Shown one piece after another: positions 1 to 9,177 of a DNA stretch of 64,000 nucleotides. Each line of letters begins with the position of its first letter. The stretch's first letter is position 1. The position numbers and the translations under genes were made by a program. Under the pieces are notes generated by a model. That model ran no database searches. It saw only the letters and a program-made list of their open reading frames with translations, and was not told the origin of the DNA. Source of the stretch: Propionibacteriaceae bacterium (GTDB taxonomy: Bacteria > Actinomycetota > Actinomycetes > Propionibacteriales > Propionibacteriaceae); NCBI GenBank assembly GCA_031272505.1, contig JAISTQ010000001.1:1-64000 (forward strand), read 5' to 3'.

Positions 1-278
1 GCGTAAAGCCGGGTCGCGCAGTGGAGCGTGGAGCGACAATAAGGCGAAAGCCAGTCGCTCCTAAGCGGAGCGTGAGCCCCCGCTTTCTGAGAAAAATGTC
101 TATAAGCAGCCGCTCCCGCAGGAGCGAACACACACGGCTGGCGTGCCAACCAATCGTGCGGCAGGCTTTGAGTGGACGAATAAGGAGCTTGCTCCTATTC
201 GGACACGATTGAAGCCTGATAGGGCGGAGCCCGAACCGCACAGATAGTGCCTGAGCGAACGAAGAGAGCGAAGACAAT
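1..278. other. Gene-free, hairpin-rich region downstream of dapE
   Basis: No credible gene is visible. The stretch holds nested inverted repeats: an 8-bp perfect stem GGAGCGAC/GTCGCTCC (30-37 and 54-61) enclosing GGC-GAAA-GCC; AAGCGG/CCGCTT (63-68, 79-84); GCTCC/GGAGC around 112-125; and a perfect CAATCGTG/CACGATTG pair (151-158, 204-211) enclosing a near-perfect CGAATAAGGAGC / GCTCCTATTCG hairpin. Its right end resembles the dispersed repeat family seen elsewhere. It could be a compound palindromic element or a structured RNA. The window edge cuts it off. Confidence 0.5.
243..277 (-). repeat. Partial copy of the dispersed multi-hairpin repeat (copy E)
   Basis: Read on the plus strand, the bases GTGCCTGAGCGAACGAAG followed by AGCGAAGACAATTC match one end of the copy at 62.3 kb read in reverse (GTGCCCGAGCGAAGCG, then GGACAATTC). 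The shared GACAATTC flank suggests the element ends here. Only this end is recognisable; the central CTCGAGGATGAC-type hairpin is missing. Confidence 0.45.
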
Positions 279-1319
279 TCACTGTAAAAAATTCAGGAGG
301 GCTTGGTGGCAGGTGTGGAGGTCGGAGATGTCGCAGTATTCGTCGTCGGCGTGGGCTTTGAAGGGGTCGCCGGGGCCGAAGTTGATGGCGGGGATGCCGA
401 GGGCGGAGAAGCGGGCGACGTCCGTCCAGCCGAATTTGGGACGGGGGGTGCCGCCGACGGCGGAGACGAACTCTTGGGCGATCTTGGTGTCCAGGCCGGG
501 GCGGGCGCCGTTGGCGCCGTCGACGAAATCGAGATCGTAGCCGATGAACAGCTCGCGGCAATAGTCTTGCGCCTCGGGCAGCAGGTGGTCGGGAGCGAAG
601 CGGTGGTTGATCTCGATGGTGCAGGCGTCGGGGATGACGTTGGAGGCGATGCCGCCCCAGATGCGCACCGCGTTCAGGCCCTCGCGGTAGGTGAGGCCCT
701 CGACCTCGACCTCGCGGGGCTGGTAGCGGTAGAGCCGGGCAAGCACGTCAAACATGTCGTGGATGGCGTTGTGGCCGCGCCAAGAGCGGGCCGAATGCGC
801 GGCGATGCCTTTGGTGGTGATCTGGAAGCGCAGGTGCCCTTGGCAGCCCCCTTCGATGAGCGCGGCGGTGGGCTCCATCAGGATGGCCAGATCGCCGGCG
901 AGCTTGGCCGGATCGATGTGGCTGAGCGAGTTCAGCGCGGCGTCCACCTCTTCGTGGTCGTAGAAGATCCAGGTGACGTCCCGAGACGGCGAGGTGAGCT
1001 GAGCGGCCGCCTGCAACGCCACCGCGACCCCGCCTTTCATGTCGCAGGTGCCGCGGCCATAGATGCGATCCCCCTCGCGGCGATGCGGCAGGTTTCCCTT
1101 CACCGGCACGGTGTCCAAGTGTCCGGCCACCACCACCCGCTCGGCGCGCCCCAACTCGGTGCGGGCGAGCACCGTGTCCTCGAAACGTTCCACGCTCAGA
1201 TGCGCGAGCGGCTCCAACGCAAACTGAATCGAGTCCGCCAACGGCTTTTCATTGCCGCTGACGGACTCGATGTCGACTATCTCAGTGAAGAGATCTACCA
1301 GGTCTCCGTGTAAGTTCAC
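279..1319 (-). CDS. dapE: Succinyl-diaminopimelate desuccinylase
   Basis: This M20-family zinc hydrolase of 346 residues cleaves N-succinyl-LL-diaminopimelate to LL-diaminopimelate and succinate in the lysine/peptidoglycan pathway. Metal-site motifs are present: AGHLDTVPV (His67, Asp69), GRGTCDMKGG (Asp93) and the catalytic acidic pair in YDHEEVD (near 123-124). The start is a GTG 13 bases after the TAATAA stop of the upstream glycosidase gene, with no strong ribosome-binding site, so it is probably served by read-through or by a promoter inside the end of that gene. Its partner dapD lies 6 kb away, transcribed divergently, on the other side of the glycosidase. Length and motifs are normal, and the cytoplasmic role is well supported. 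Confidence 0.93.
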   Translation of the reverse strand: MNLHGDLVDLFTEIVDIESVSGNEKPLADSIQFALEPLAHLSVERFEDTVLARTELGRAERVVVAGHLDTVPVKGNLPHRREGDRIYGRGTCDMKGGVAVALQAAAQLTSPSRDVTWIFYDHEEVDAALNSLSHIDPAKLAGDLAILMEPTAALIEGGCQGHLRFQITTKGIAAHSARSWRGHNAIHDMFDVLARLYRYQPREVEVEGLTYREGLNAVRIWGGIASNVIPDACTIEINHRFAPDHLLPEAQDYCRELFIGYDLDFVDGANGARPGLDTKIAQEFVSAVGGTPRPKFGWTDVARFSALGIPAINFGPGDPFKAHADDEYCDISDLHTCHQALLNFLQ

Positions 1320-1332
1320 GGAAGCTAGCTTA

Positions 1333-4300
1333 TTACTTCACCTTGATCGTCTTGGTCTTGGAGTACTTCGTGGTGCCATACTTGTTGTTCTTCGGCGCAT
1401 ACTTGGCCCGCACCTTGATGGCCTTGGAGTACTTCTTCGGAATGGTGACGGTCGACTTCGCGCGGATGGCGTTGAAGGTCTTCACCTTCTTGCCGCCGAC
1501 GAAGAGCGCGACCCGCCCCTTGACGTTGCCGGTGGTCACCTTGATGGTGACGGTGACCTTCGGCTTGGTGTTCTTCTTGAACTTGGCGCCGGAGACCGTC
1601 ACCGACTGGGTGGTGCCCGTCGGCGTGGGCTTTTCCACCTCGACGACCTTGGTCGCGCCTTCCTTGATGACCTCCACCGGCTTCAAGGCGGTGACGGCCT
1701 TAGCCAGATTCGACATCGCCGTCTGCAACTGATCGGCGGTGGCGTTCGCATCGGCCTTGACGGTGTTCGCGGCGGCGAGCGCGGCGGCGACCGGAGCCCA
1801 GGAGGCGGGCGTGTAGTCGTCCACGTTCAACGCGTTCGCGGCGGTGATCTGCTCGGAGAGCAGCGTGGCCAGCCGGGCCGTCGAGGTGGCGGTGTCGGAT
1901 ACCGGCACCAGGGATACCAGCGCGTGCTGCAGCGTGGCAATCGCCGCGTCCACCTGTGACTGGGTGGAACTGGCGTTGCCGAGCACCTCCAGCGCGGCGT
2001 TCTTGGCGTTGTTCAGCGAGTTCCAGGTGCCGGCGGTGTAGGCGGACGAATCCAAGGTGGAGACTGAGGCGACCAGGTTCGACAGGCCGTAGGTGTCCAC
2101 GCCCGGATCCACCGGGGCGGCCGTCACCAAGGCCGTGGTAAGCGTCGCCGACCACGGGGTCGCGCCCGGAGCCGCAGCGGTGACGGTGACCTTAATCGTC
2201 TTGCCGACCGCGTCCGCCGGGATCACCAGCGAGCGGCTGGTACCGGCAGCGACACCGTCAATCGTCCAGGCGTATGTCTCGGTGGCCGCCGGGCTGTAGT
2301 TGCCGGGCAGCAACTCGATCACGCCGCCAGCCATCGGGTTGACGGTGTTCAACTGCGGCACGATGCTCGGGGTGACCGCCGGGGTCGGGGTGACCGGAGC
2401 GGCGGTGACCGGGGCTGTGGTGAGGGTGGCCGTCCACGGCGTCGCGCCCGGAGCCGCAGCGGTGACGGTGACCTTGATCGTCTTGCCCGCCGCACTCGAC
2501 GGGATCGCGTACGAACTGTTCGAACCGGCAGCCATGCCGTCAATCGTCCAGGCATACGATTCGGTCGCCGCCGGATCATAGTCGCCCGGCAGCACCTGGA
2601 TGATCGTCCCCGCGACCGGGTTCACGGTGCTCAACTGCGGGGCGATCTTCGCCGCCACCGCCGGGGTCGGGGCCACTGGGGCGGCAGCCACCGGGGTGGT
2701 GGTCAACACGCCCGTCCACGGCAGATGGCCAGGCTCGGTGACCGTCACCGTGACGTGCAACCGGTTGCCCACATCGGCGGCCACCGGCGTGTACACGGCG
2801 GTGTTCGTCGGCGAGCCGGCGCCATCCCAGGAATAGGTGACCGTCACGCCCGGTGTGGTGAAGTAGCCGTCCACCACCTCCAGCGGGGAGCCGACCACCG
2901 GGGTGAGCGTGCTCAGCGCCGGATCGATCACCGGATCCAGCCGCGGCTTCAACCCGGCGATGGCGTCTTCCAGCGCCTGCAGCGCCGCATCGACCTGCGC
3001 CTGGGTGGAGTTCATATCTGCGAGCACCGCCTGCGCGGCCGGCAGCACCACGGCCACCTCGGCCCACGCGATGATGTCGTAGGCGGCCGGATTCAGCAGC
3101 AGCGCGTCGGCCACCAAGGCAGCCAGATCGGTGAAATCAGCCCGCTCCACCAGCGCGGCGATCGCGGCCACGATGTTGGAGGTGGCCGAAGAGACTTCAG
3201 CCTCGGTGGAAAGCGGATTCGCCAACACCAGTTCGCCATTGGAGACGGCGGCCGAGGCGATGTAATCCGCCCAGGAGTTCGGCGTGTAATCCGTGGAGAC
3301 CAACGCGGCCGCAGCGGCCAGCGCCGCCTCCAGCGCCGTGGTGTCCACCTTGATCTGCTTCACGGTGACCACCGGCATCGAGCCGTTGCCGCGATGGTCG
3401 TTCATGCCGTAAGACGGAATGAAGTACAAGGTGGCGTTCAACGGCGAGGTGACGACGATGTCAAGCCGCATGTCGGAGTAGACATTCGTGGTCTCGCCCA
3501 CCGAAGGCGAAGTGGTCTGCGCCAGGATGGAGCCGTCGTCAGCCACCAGCGTGTACGAGGCGTCCGCGCCCCAAGCCGAGGTGTAGGCGTCCAACACCCA
3601 ATGGCCGACTGGGAACGTGAGCGGCAACTTGACGCCGCTCCAGGTGTAGGCGAAATCACGCCGACCGCTGGCCGAAACCGTCGGATTGCCATCCGTCCAG
3701 GAGGATTCCATGGTGTAGTCGTTGGCCGGGCTGAACGCATCGTTGACGTAGGTGACCTGCGTCAGGTTGCCGATGATGTGCTCGTCTGGATTCGCCTTGT
3801 GATCGAAGGCGGCCGCGCCCTGGTAGCCGAAATGCGCCCAGTCGGTGGTGCCCGCCTCGGTGAGGTTCAGGGTAGCCGGGACGACCTCTAAGGAGAGCTC
3901 CGGCTCCACCGTGGCATCCGGCAGCTCTTTGACGCTGACCGCCGAGAACGAGACGTTGCCGTTGCTGTTCGTCAGGTAGCCGGCCGCCAGCTCGATGTCC
4001 AGATGGGTGCCCGGCTCGCCGCGATAGACGACCGTCATCTGCTGGTTGGTGGAGCTGCTGCCCGCCGTCACCTTGCGGCGGGTCAGGGTGCCCTCCGGAT
4101 CGGTGATGTCGACGGTGCAGGTGGCCTGCCAGCAGCCGAAGTAGATGTCCAACTGCCGCCAATTCGTGGCCGCCTCCGCGGTGAAGTTGAAGGTGGAGGT
4201 GGCGCCATTGTTCTGGGTGTGCATCATGTTGACATCGCTGGAAGCCGAAGACGTCGGGGTGCCGTCATTCCAGGAGAACGCCGCCTTGTAGTCATAGGCG

Positions 4301-7185
4301 GCCGCCGGAGCGGTAGGCGCCCGCGAATACGTGGCGGTGGAGATGATCGGCGTGGCGATGTTCTTGCGGTCCACGTTCGTGGAGTTACCGGCGCGCGCGT
4401 ACTTGATCCAGTCGTCAGCCGCGGAGAGGTTGACCGACGTCGCGCCGGTGTTGCCGGTGAGTTCCACGTTCCAGGCCGAATGCTGGATGGCGGTGTTCGT
4501 GTAGGTGACCGTCGGCTCGTCCTGCGGAGTGGCGAACTTGACACGCACCTCGGAGGCCTGCGAGAGCGGAGCCGTCCAGGTGATCTCGTAGACGTCGGTG
4601 TCGTTCGACGCGCCGGTGATCGCGAACGGATCGCCCGAGGTGGCCGCTGGGATCAGCGTGCCGGTGATCGAGCTGCCATTCAGGGTGGCGGACTGCACCG
4701 CGCCCCAACCGGAGGGCACGTGTACCCGCGCCTTCCAGGTGCGGTTGGTGATGCCGTCAGCCGCATACGAACCGGTGGCGGCGGCGACGTTGATGACCGC
4801 CTCGCCGGCGACCGAATCGTAGCTGGTGGACAACGCCGTGGTGCGGCCCACGCCGCTCTTGTAATCCTCGGAGAGGCCGTCGTCTTCATAGACTTCGGAA
4901 GCGCCGGAGTACTGCGTGGACGGATAGACATCCAGCCCGATGGTGCTCCAATCCGACTGCCCGATGTAATCCACGTTCTGCGCCAGCGGGATGATCGAAC
5001 CTTGGCGGACGAAGATCGGGGAAGTCTCCAACGGATGGGTGACCGAAACCGTCGCCGGGCCGTCATAGGTTTGGCCGGAGAAGACGTCGATCCAGCGGCC
5101 ATCGGGAATGAACACGTCGCGGCTGACATCCGCCACGCTCGTCGGCTGATAGACCAACTGCGCGCGAGCGTTGCCGGTGCCCTCGTAGTACTCGAAGGTG
5201 ATGGTGTGGGTGGAACCGGCCAGATAGGTGTCCGGCGAGAGGTACGTCACCGAATCGTTCGGGCCCCAGGAATCCACCTTCAACTGGCCGTCAACATAGA
5301 GCTTGCCGCCGTCGTCGATCACGATGCCGAGTTTGACGTCGTCGGAGCCGATGGTGATGGTGCCGGTGTAACGGGCGGAGAAGTTGTTGGTGTCCACGCC
5401 GTTGCCCGGACCGGAGCTACCCCAGTTGTGATCGACGTTCGCCTCGGTGGTGGAATACACCGGGGAGCCAGTCAGATCGGTGTTGTTGTAGTAATCGGCG
5501 CTGACGCCCGCGCCCAGCCAGGCGGCCGGGACGGCGGTGGTGGCGTCCTTCGTCTCCCAAATCGGGGCAACCAGGATGTTGTCGCCGAGCAGGTACTGGG
5601 TGTCCGACGACGCGGCCGAATACTGCGGATAGTTGAAATCGAGCCGCTTGTTGATCGGCAGGCCCGTCTCGTAGTTCTGATGTGCCAGCGAGTAGAACAG
5701 CGGCAGCAGCCGGTAGCGCATCTCGATGTAATCCAGCGCGATGCCCTCGGCCTGGGTGCCGAACTTCCACGGCTCGCGGAAGAGGTTCTGCCCCTTGGTG
5801 ACGTGGTAGCGGAAGATCGGGGCGAGCGCGCCGAACTGGCTCCAGCGGATGAACTGGTTCACGGACGGCTGGCTGGTATGGCCGCCGATGTCCGCGGAGA
5901 CGTACGGGGTGGCCGTCAACGCGCCGGAACGCACGTCGTTTTGGATCTCCTGCTTCAGTGAGCTGTCGGAGACGCCGATGTCGCCCGTCCACGAGTAGGT
6001 GTAGCGGTGCGAGGAGAGATCCGGGGCGCGGTTCCAGGCGCCGTTGTCGATGCCGTCCACATTGCCGATGATCATCGGGCGCTGGTTCGGGCGGGCCGAC
6101 TTGGTGATCGCCTGGTACAGGTACATGCCGAAGCTCTCTTTCGGGATGCCCGAGAACGGGGTGACGATGGTGGTGCCCCAGTTGCGGTCGTACCACCAGG
6201 CGTCCATGCCCATGTTCAGGAAGCTCTTCAGGTTGGTGTTGCGGAACTGCAGATCGTCCTGCGTCAACGCATGGTTGCCGTTCACCGGCTCCGGATGGTC
6301 GTTGAAAGCGGTGTTCACATGATAGGTGGTGTGCAGGTTCGTCAAGAACTGCGCCATGTTCGGGAACAGGGTGGTGTTGACGTAGTAGCCGGAGCCGTCA
6401 AAGCCCTGGCCGCCCGCCCGCCAGTCAGTGTCCACGACGAAGGTGTCCAGCGGGAAGCCCTTGGCGCGGTAGTCGTCGATGGTGTCGTAGATCTCCTGCT
6501 CGGAATACGCCCAGTAGCGCGAGTGCCACAAGCCGAGGGACTTCAACGGGATCAGCTCGGACTGGCCGAAAAGCCCGTTGAAATCAGCGCGCAACTGGGT
6601 GGCGCTGCCGGCGGGGAGGAACACGTACACGTCCGGGGCGTCATTGGTGGAATCCCAGCCGTTGTAGTCGGTGAAATCGGTGTTCGTCGCAGGCATCGGA
6701 TCGTAGCCCCAGCTCGCCGGCACCACGCGCGGCGAATCGGAGACCGCCCAGGCCTTCGGGGTGGCTGCCGGGGAGGGCAGGTACTGCTTCGACGCGGGCA
6801 AACCGTTGTAGGACCACAGAATGTGGCCGGCCGAATCTTCGATCCGGACATTCGCCAAGCTCGTCGCGCCGGTGGGCACGAAAACGGTGTAATCGGCGGT
6901 GACCACCTTCGTCATCGCGCCGTCAACGCTGGTGGTAGCCGCCTCGCCGGTGAAGGCATCGCGGCCCACCACATGGTAGGTGGCGCGATCTTCGAACCCG
7001 TTCGGGCCCTTCAACTCGACACGAGCCAGCGTGCTCGACAGGGTTTGCACCCGGACGTCGCCAATGGTGATGGTATCCGCCTGGGCTGGGGTGGGGGTGA
7101 TGCTGACCGCAGCCATCGATCCGAAGATCAGGCTGAGTGCCAACGTGGCGACGGTGGTGCGCCGGGACACAGCATTGTGTAACAC
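1333..7185 (-). CDS. Secreted multidomain glycoside hydrolase family 31 enzyme
   Basis: This 1950-residue exported alpha-glycosidase has a signal peptide (about 1-36, ending AQA), an N-terminal beta domain, a GH31 barrel (about 210-530), a PA14 carbohydrate-binding-like domain inserted near 560-700, C-terminal beta domains, FIVAR-type helical modules, three Ig-like modules with PTPAV linkers, further FIVAR modules and a lysine-rich Ig-like C-terminus. The likely nucleophile is Asp333 in WWYDRNWG and the acid/base Asp402 in WTGDIG. No LPXTG signal is seen, so it is probably released or held by its C-terminal modules. The start is GTG, preceded by AAGGAAAGGA at good spacing. The substrate cannot be set from sequence: alpha-glucoside, alpha-xyloside and alpha-galactoside activities all occur in GH31. 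The gene sits between dapE and dapD, which are adjacent in other actinomycetes. Confidence 0.88.
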   Translation of the reverse strand: MLHNAVSRRTTVATLALSLIFGSMAAVSITPTPAQADTITIGDVRVQTLSSTLARVELKGPNGFEDRATYHVVGRDAFTGEAATTSVDGAMTKVVTADYTVFVPTGATSLANVRIEDSAGHILWSYNGLPASKQYLPSPAATPKAWAVSDSPRVVPASWGYDPMPATNTDFTDYNGWDSTNDAPDVYVFLPAGSATQLRADFNGLFGQSELIPLKSLGLWHSRYWAYSEQEIYDTIDDYRAKGFPLDTFVVDTDWRAGGQGFDGSGYYVNTTLFPNMAQFLTNLHTTYHVNTAFNDHPEPVNGNHALTQDDLQFRNTNLKSFLNMGMDAWWYDRNWGTTIVTPFSGIPKESFGMYLYQAITKSARPNQRPMIIGNVDGIDNGAWNRAPDLSSHRYTYSWTGDIGVSDSSLKQEIQNDVRSGALTATPYVSADIGGHTSQPSVNQFIRWSQFGALAPIFRYHVTKGQNLFREPWKFGTQAEGIALDYIEMRYRLLPLFYSLAHQNYETGLPINKRLDFNYPQYSAASSDTQYLLGDNILVAPIWETKDATTAVPAAWLGAGVSADYYNNTDLTGSPVYSTTEANVDHNWGSSGPGNGVDTNNFSARYTGTITIGSDDVKLGIVIDDGGKLYVDGQLKVDSWGPNDSVTYLSPDTYLAGSTHTITFEYYEGTGNARAQLVYQPTSVADVSRDVFIPDGRWIDVFSGQTYDGPATVSVTHPLETSPIFVRQGSIIPLAQNVDYIGQSDWSTIGLDVYPSTQYSGASEVYEDDGLSEDYKSGVGRTTALSTSYDSVAGEAVINVAAATGSYAADGITNRTWKARVHVPSGWGAVQSATLNGSSITGTLIPAATSGDPFAITGASNDTDVYEITWTAPLSQASEVRVKFATPQDEPTVTYTNTAIQHSAWNVELTGNTGATSVNLSAADDWIKYARAGNSTNVDRKNIATPIISTATYSRAPTAPAAAYDYKAAFSWNDGTPTSSASSDVNMMHTQNNGATSTFNFTAEAATNWRQLDIYFGCWQATCTVDITDPEGTLTRRKVTAGSSSTNQQMTVVYRGEPGTHLDIELAAGYLTNSNGNVSFSAVSVKELPDATVEPELSLEVVPATLNLTEAGTTDWAHFGYQGAAAFDHKANPDEHIIGNLTQVTYVNDAFSPANDYTMESSWTDGNPTVSASGRRDFAYTWSGVKLPLTFPVGHWVLDAYTSAWGADASYTLVADDGSILAQTTSPSVGETTNVYSDMRLDIVVTSPLNATLYFIPSYGMNDHRGNGSMPVVTVKQIKVDTTALEAALAAAAALVSTDYTPNSWADYIASAAVSNGELVLANPLSTEAEVSSATSNIVAAIAALVERADFTDLAALVADALLLNPAAYDIIAWAEVAVVLPAAQAVLADMNSTQAQVDAALQALEDAIAGLKPRLDPVIDPALSTLTPVVGSPLEVVDGYFTTPGVTVTYSWDGAGSPTNTAVYTPVAADVGNRLHVTVTVTEPGHLPWTGVLTTTPVAAAPVAPTPAVAAKIAPQLSTVNPVAGTIIQVLPGDYDPAATESYAWTIDGMAAGSNSSYAIPSSAAGKTIKVTVTAAAPGATPWTATLTTAPVTAAPVTPTPAVTPSIVPQLNTVNPMAGGVIELLPGNYSPAATETYAWTIDGVAAGTSRSLVIPADAVGKTIKVTVTAAAPGATPWSATLTTALVTAAPVDPGVDTYGLSNLVASVSTLDSSAYTAGTWNSLNNAKNAALEVLGNASSTQSQVDAAIATLQHALVSLVPVSDTATSTARLATLLSEQITAANALNVDDYTPASWAPVAAALAAANTVKADANATADQLQTAMSNLAKAVTALKPVEVIKEGATKVVEVEKPTPTGTTQSVTVSGAKFKKNTKPKVTVTIKVTTGNVKGRVALFVGGKKVKTFNAIRAKSTVTIPKKYSKAIKVRAKYAPKNNKYGTTKYSKTKTIKVK
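2106..2669 (-). repeat. Tandem 282-bp coding repeat (two Ig-like modules)
   Basis: Two consecutive modules of 94 residues in the glycosidase are nearly identical at the DNA level: the block CGCGCCCGGAGCCGCAGCGG recurs at 2161 and 2443. Each encodes a PQL-TVNP start, an ESYAWTIDG or ETYAWTIDG core and a VTVTAAAPGATPW end. A third, more diverged module lies at about 2670-2930. The high DNA identity points to recent duplication or gene conversion and a possibly variable copy number. Confidence 0.8.
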
Positions 7186-7201
7186 GGTATTCCTTTCCTT
7201 A

Positions 7202-7236
7202 TCGACAGAGAGAAGTCCCCCCTATGGGACTGTCGA
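7202..7236 (-). promoter_or_regulatory. Nested hairpin in the 5' leader of the GH31 gene
   Basis: TCGACAG (7202-7208) pairs perfectly with CTGTCGA (7230-7236), and inside it GTCCC (7215-7219) pairs with GGGAC (7226-7230). A TATAGT -10-like box lies upstream near 7257-7262 on the minus strand. The position between that box and the GTG start suggests a leader structure or operator; its function is not known. Confidence 0.4.
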
Positions 7237-7369
7237 GATTTGGGCTAACGCCATGACTATACAATGAGTCGCTCAACACAGAAAATTATTCGCAATCGAT
7301 GAGCAATATCCCGTCAAAGGCTGCCCCGCCTTGCCCCCAGCGGCTCAGCCGTTCGCGGCGAATAGCAGG

Positions 7370-7375
7370 TAGGCT
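7370..7375 (+). promoter_or_regulatory. Leaderless -10 box for dapD
   Basis: TAGGCT ends exactly six bases before the ATG of dapD, and there is no Shine-Dalgarno sequence. The same geometry recurs at many genes in this window, which supports transcription starting at the A of the start codon. Confidence 0.65.
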
Positions 7376-7381
7376 AGAGAT

Positions 7382-8260
7382 ATGCGTCAGGTGAGCTATG
7401 TAGGGCGGATCAGTACCCATGCGACTGGGGTGGTGTTGGACGCCCGCTTCACGCCCAACGGGGAGGCCCCCGCTTTTGGGTACCAGATTCCCGGCGTCAC
7501 CACTGCTACCGCCGCAGTCACCATCGATTTGGACGCGCCCCCGGCCACCGTGCCGGACGCCTACCTGCGGCTCTATCTGATCAGTTCGCGCGCCTATCAG
7601 CCGCGCGGGATAAATCTGGACGGCATCTTCACGGTGTTGCCCAACGTGGTGTGGACGAGCGCGGGGCCGGCCTTGCCGGAAGGCTTCGAGGATGTCCGCT
7701 CCGAGTTGTCGCAGCGCGGCCCGTTCACCGTCTATGGGGTGGACAAGTTTCCCCGGATGGTGGATTACGTCATCCCTTCCGGGGTGCGCATCGGGGACGC
7801 GGACCGGGTGCGGCTCGGCGCGCATCTCGCCGAAGGCACCACGGTGATGCATGAGGGCTTCGTCAATTACAACGCGGGCACGCTCGGCCCGTCCATGGTG
7901 GAGGGACGGATCTCCGCGGGCGTGGTCGTCGGCGCGCATTCCGACATCGGCGGCGGGGCTTCGATCATGGGCACCCTTTCGGGTGGTGGACGCGAGCAGG
8001 TCACCATTGGCGAACGCTGCCTGCTGGGGGCGAACGCCGGGCTGGGCATCTCCCTGGGTGACGATTGCGTCGTCGAGGCGGGTTTGTATTTGACGGCCGG
8101 CACGAAAGTCGCCCTGCCGGGCGGCGAGGTCGTCAAAGCTCTGGAGCTCTCCGGGCAATCGGGGTGGCTCTACCTGCGGGATTCGCGCACCGGGGCGGTC
8201 ATTGCCAAGCGGCGCAAGGGCGAGTTCGAGTTGAACGCGGAGCTGCATGAGCACAACTAA
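7382..8260 (+). CDS. dapD: 2,3,4,5-tetrahydropyridine-2,6-dicarboxylate N-succinyltransferase
   Basis: The enzyme transfers succinate from succinyl-CoA to tetrahydrodipicolinate, the committed step of the succinylase branch to diaminopimelate. It has 292 residues. The C-terminal half is a left-handed beta-helix of hexapeptide repeats ([14 protein letters not shown], then [14 protein letters not shown] and [14 protein letters not shown]), and the conserved DapD signature [19 protein letters not shown] is present. The start is set by a leaderless-type -10 box. The next gene begins inside its 3' end (14-base overlap). It complements dapE, which lies on the opposite strand beyond the glycosidase gene. 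Family assignment is firm. Confidence 0.93.
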   Translation: MRQVSYVGRISTHATGVVLDARFTPNGEAPAFGYQIPGVTTATAAVTIDLDAPPATVPDAYLRLYLISSRAYQPRGINLDGIFTVLPNVVWTSAGPALPEGFEDVRSELSQRGPFTVYGVDKFPRMVDYVIPSGVRIGDADRVRLGAHLAEGTTVMHEGFVNYNAGTLGPSMVEGRISAGVVVGAHSDIGGGASIMGTLSGGGREQVTIGERCLLGANAGLGISLGDDCVVEAGLYLTAGTKVALPGGEVVKALELSGQSGWLYLRDSRTGAVIAKRRKGEFELNAELHEHN

Positions 8261-9095
8261 AGGCAGGCGGGCGGTTGCCGTCGTCGTATCGGTGGCGATG
8301 TTGTTGGGAGTTGTCGGGGGCGGCATCTGGGCCGTCATGTCGCTGCTGCCGCCGGAGCCACAGATCGTCCCGCACTGCGAGGCCACCGTGGGCGAATACA
8401 CCGTGAGCATCACCACCGAGCAGGCCTACAACGCCGGGATCATCGCCGGGGTTTCCGTGAAACGCGGCCTGATCCCGCGGGCCGCCTCGATCGCGTTGGC
8501 CACCGCCTATCAGGAATCGAAAATCCTGAATCTGGATTATGGCCACGCGGATTCGCTGGGATTGTTCCAGCAGCGCACTTCGCAAGGGTGGGGCACCGAG
8601 GAAGAAATCATGGATCCGTGGTATTCGTCGGCCCGTTTCTATAAGGAATTGGTCAAATTCAAGGGCTGGGAAACCGGGGACATCAACGACTACGCGCAAA
8701 AGGTGCAGCGCTCGGGCTACCCGGAGGCCTATCGTCAACACGAATCCAATGCCCGCACCCTGGCCAGCGCGCTGACCGGCGAGACGCCCGCCGCGTTCAC
8801 CTGCATCCTGCCCGCAGCCGAAGCCAACGACATCGCGGGCATGACGGATTATCTGAAAAAGACCTTCGGCAAGAAGATCACCTTGGAGCAAACTGACGAC
8901 CTGACGCTCACCATCACCACCGACGACCAGGCCAAAGCCTGGTCCGCCGCCGCCGTCGCCATCTCCGCCGCCGACACCTACGGACTGGCCACCGCCGCTG
9001 TCGGCACCCACACCTGGACCCGCGCCGCTGACCCGGCCTGGACTTCTGGCGAGCCCACCACCACCGTCACCCTCGCCTTCGCCAAAGCCGGCTGA
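8247..9095 (+). CDS. Membrane-anchored or secreted lysozyme-fold protein
   Basis: A 282-residue protein with one N-terminal membrane segment (about 8-34) and an extracytoplasmic domain. The region [23 protein letters not shown] followed by SQGWGT matches a widespread actinobacterial group with a transglycosylase-like (lysozyme-fold) core; the Glu in AYQES is the likely catalytic residue by analogy. The rest (about 190-282) has no recognised motif. The ATG overlaps the last 14 bases of dapD, so the two are translationally coupled, linking a cell-wall precursor gene with a putative cell-wall hydrolase. Enzymatic activity is inferred, not shown. Members of this group are sometimes labelled heavy-metal transporters in databases, which the sequence does not support. 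Confidence 0.7.
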   Translation: MSTTKGRRAVAVVVSVAMLLGVVGGGIWAVMSLLPPEPQIVPHCEATVGEYTVSITTEQAYNAGIIAGVSVKRGLIPRAASIALATAYQESKILNLDYGHADSLGLFQQRTSQGWGTEEEIMDPWYSSARFYKELVKFKGWETGDINDYAQKVQRSGYPEAYRQHESNARTLASALTGETPAAFTCILPAAEANDIAGMTDYLKKTFGKKITLEQTDDLTLTITTDDQAKAWSAAAVAISAADTYGLATAAVGTHTWTRAADPAWTSGEPTTTVTLAFAKAG

Positions 9096-9109
9096 GAGTC
9101 ACAGTGGTT

Positions 9110-9177
9110 TTATTTCTTGACGATGGGGCTGGATTTCTTCAAGGTGCTGGTGCCCTGGGCGCGCTGGCGACCGGAGA
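9110..9177 (-). pseudogene. Possible C-terminal remnant of a secreted-protein gene next to tRNA-Gly
   Basis: Directly after the 3' end of tRNA-Gly, one minus-strand frame reads SGRQRAQGTSTLKKSSPIVKK and then a TAA stop. This basic tail resembles the C-terminal ends of Ig-like exported proteins such as the GH31 enzyme here. No start exists because the frame runs straight into the tRNA. It may be a scar of an insertion or deletion at the tRNA gene; chance cannot be excluded over 22 codons. Confidence 0.3.

Noticed and set aside
1-278. rRNA or tmRNA fragment at the left edge
   Set aside because: None of the conserved rRNA or tmRNA segments could be recognised; repeats explain part of the structure.
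303-1313. Long plus-strand open frame opposite dapE (similar cases at 2725-3891, 4003-5961, 12791-14341, 15483-16712 and 16706-18391)
   Set aside because: These are antisense shadows in GC-rich genes: Arg/Gly/His-rich, no ribosome-binding site or leaderless box, and no recognisable domains.
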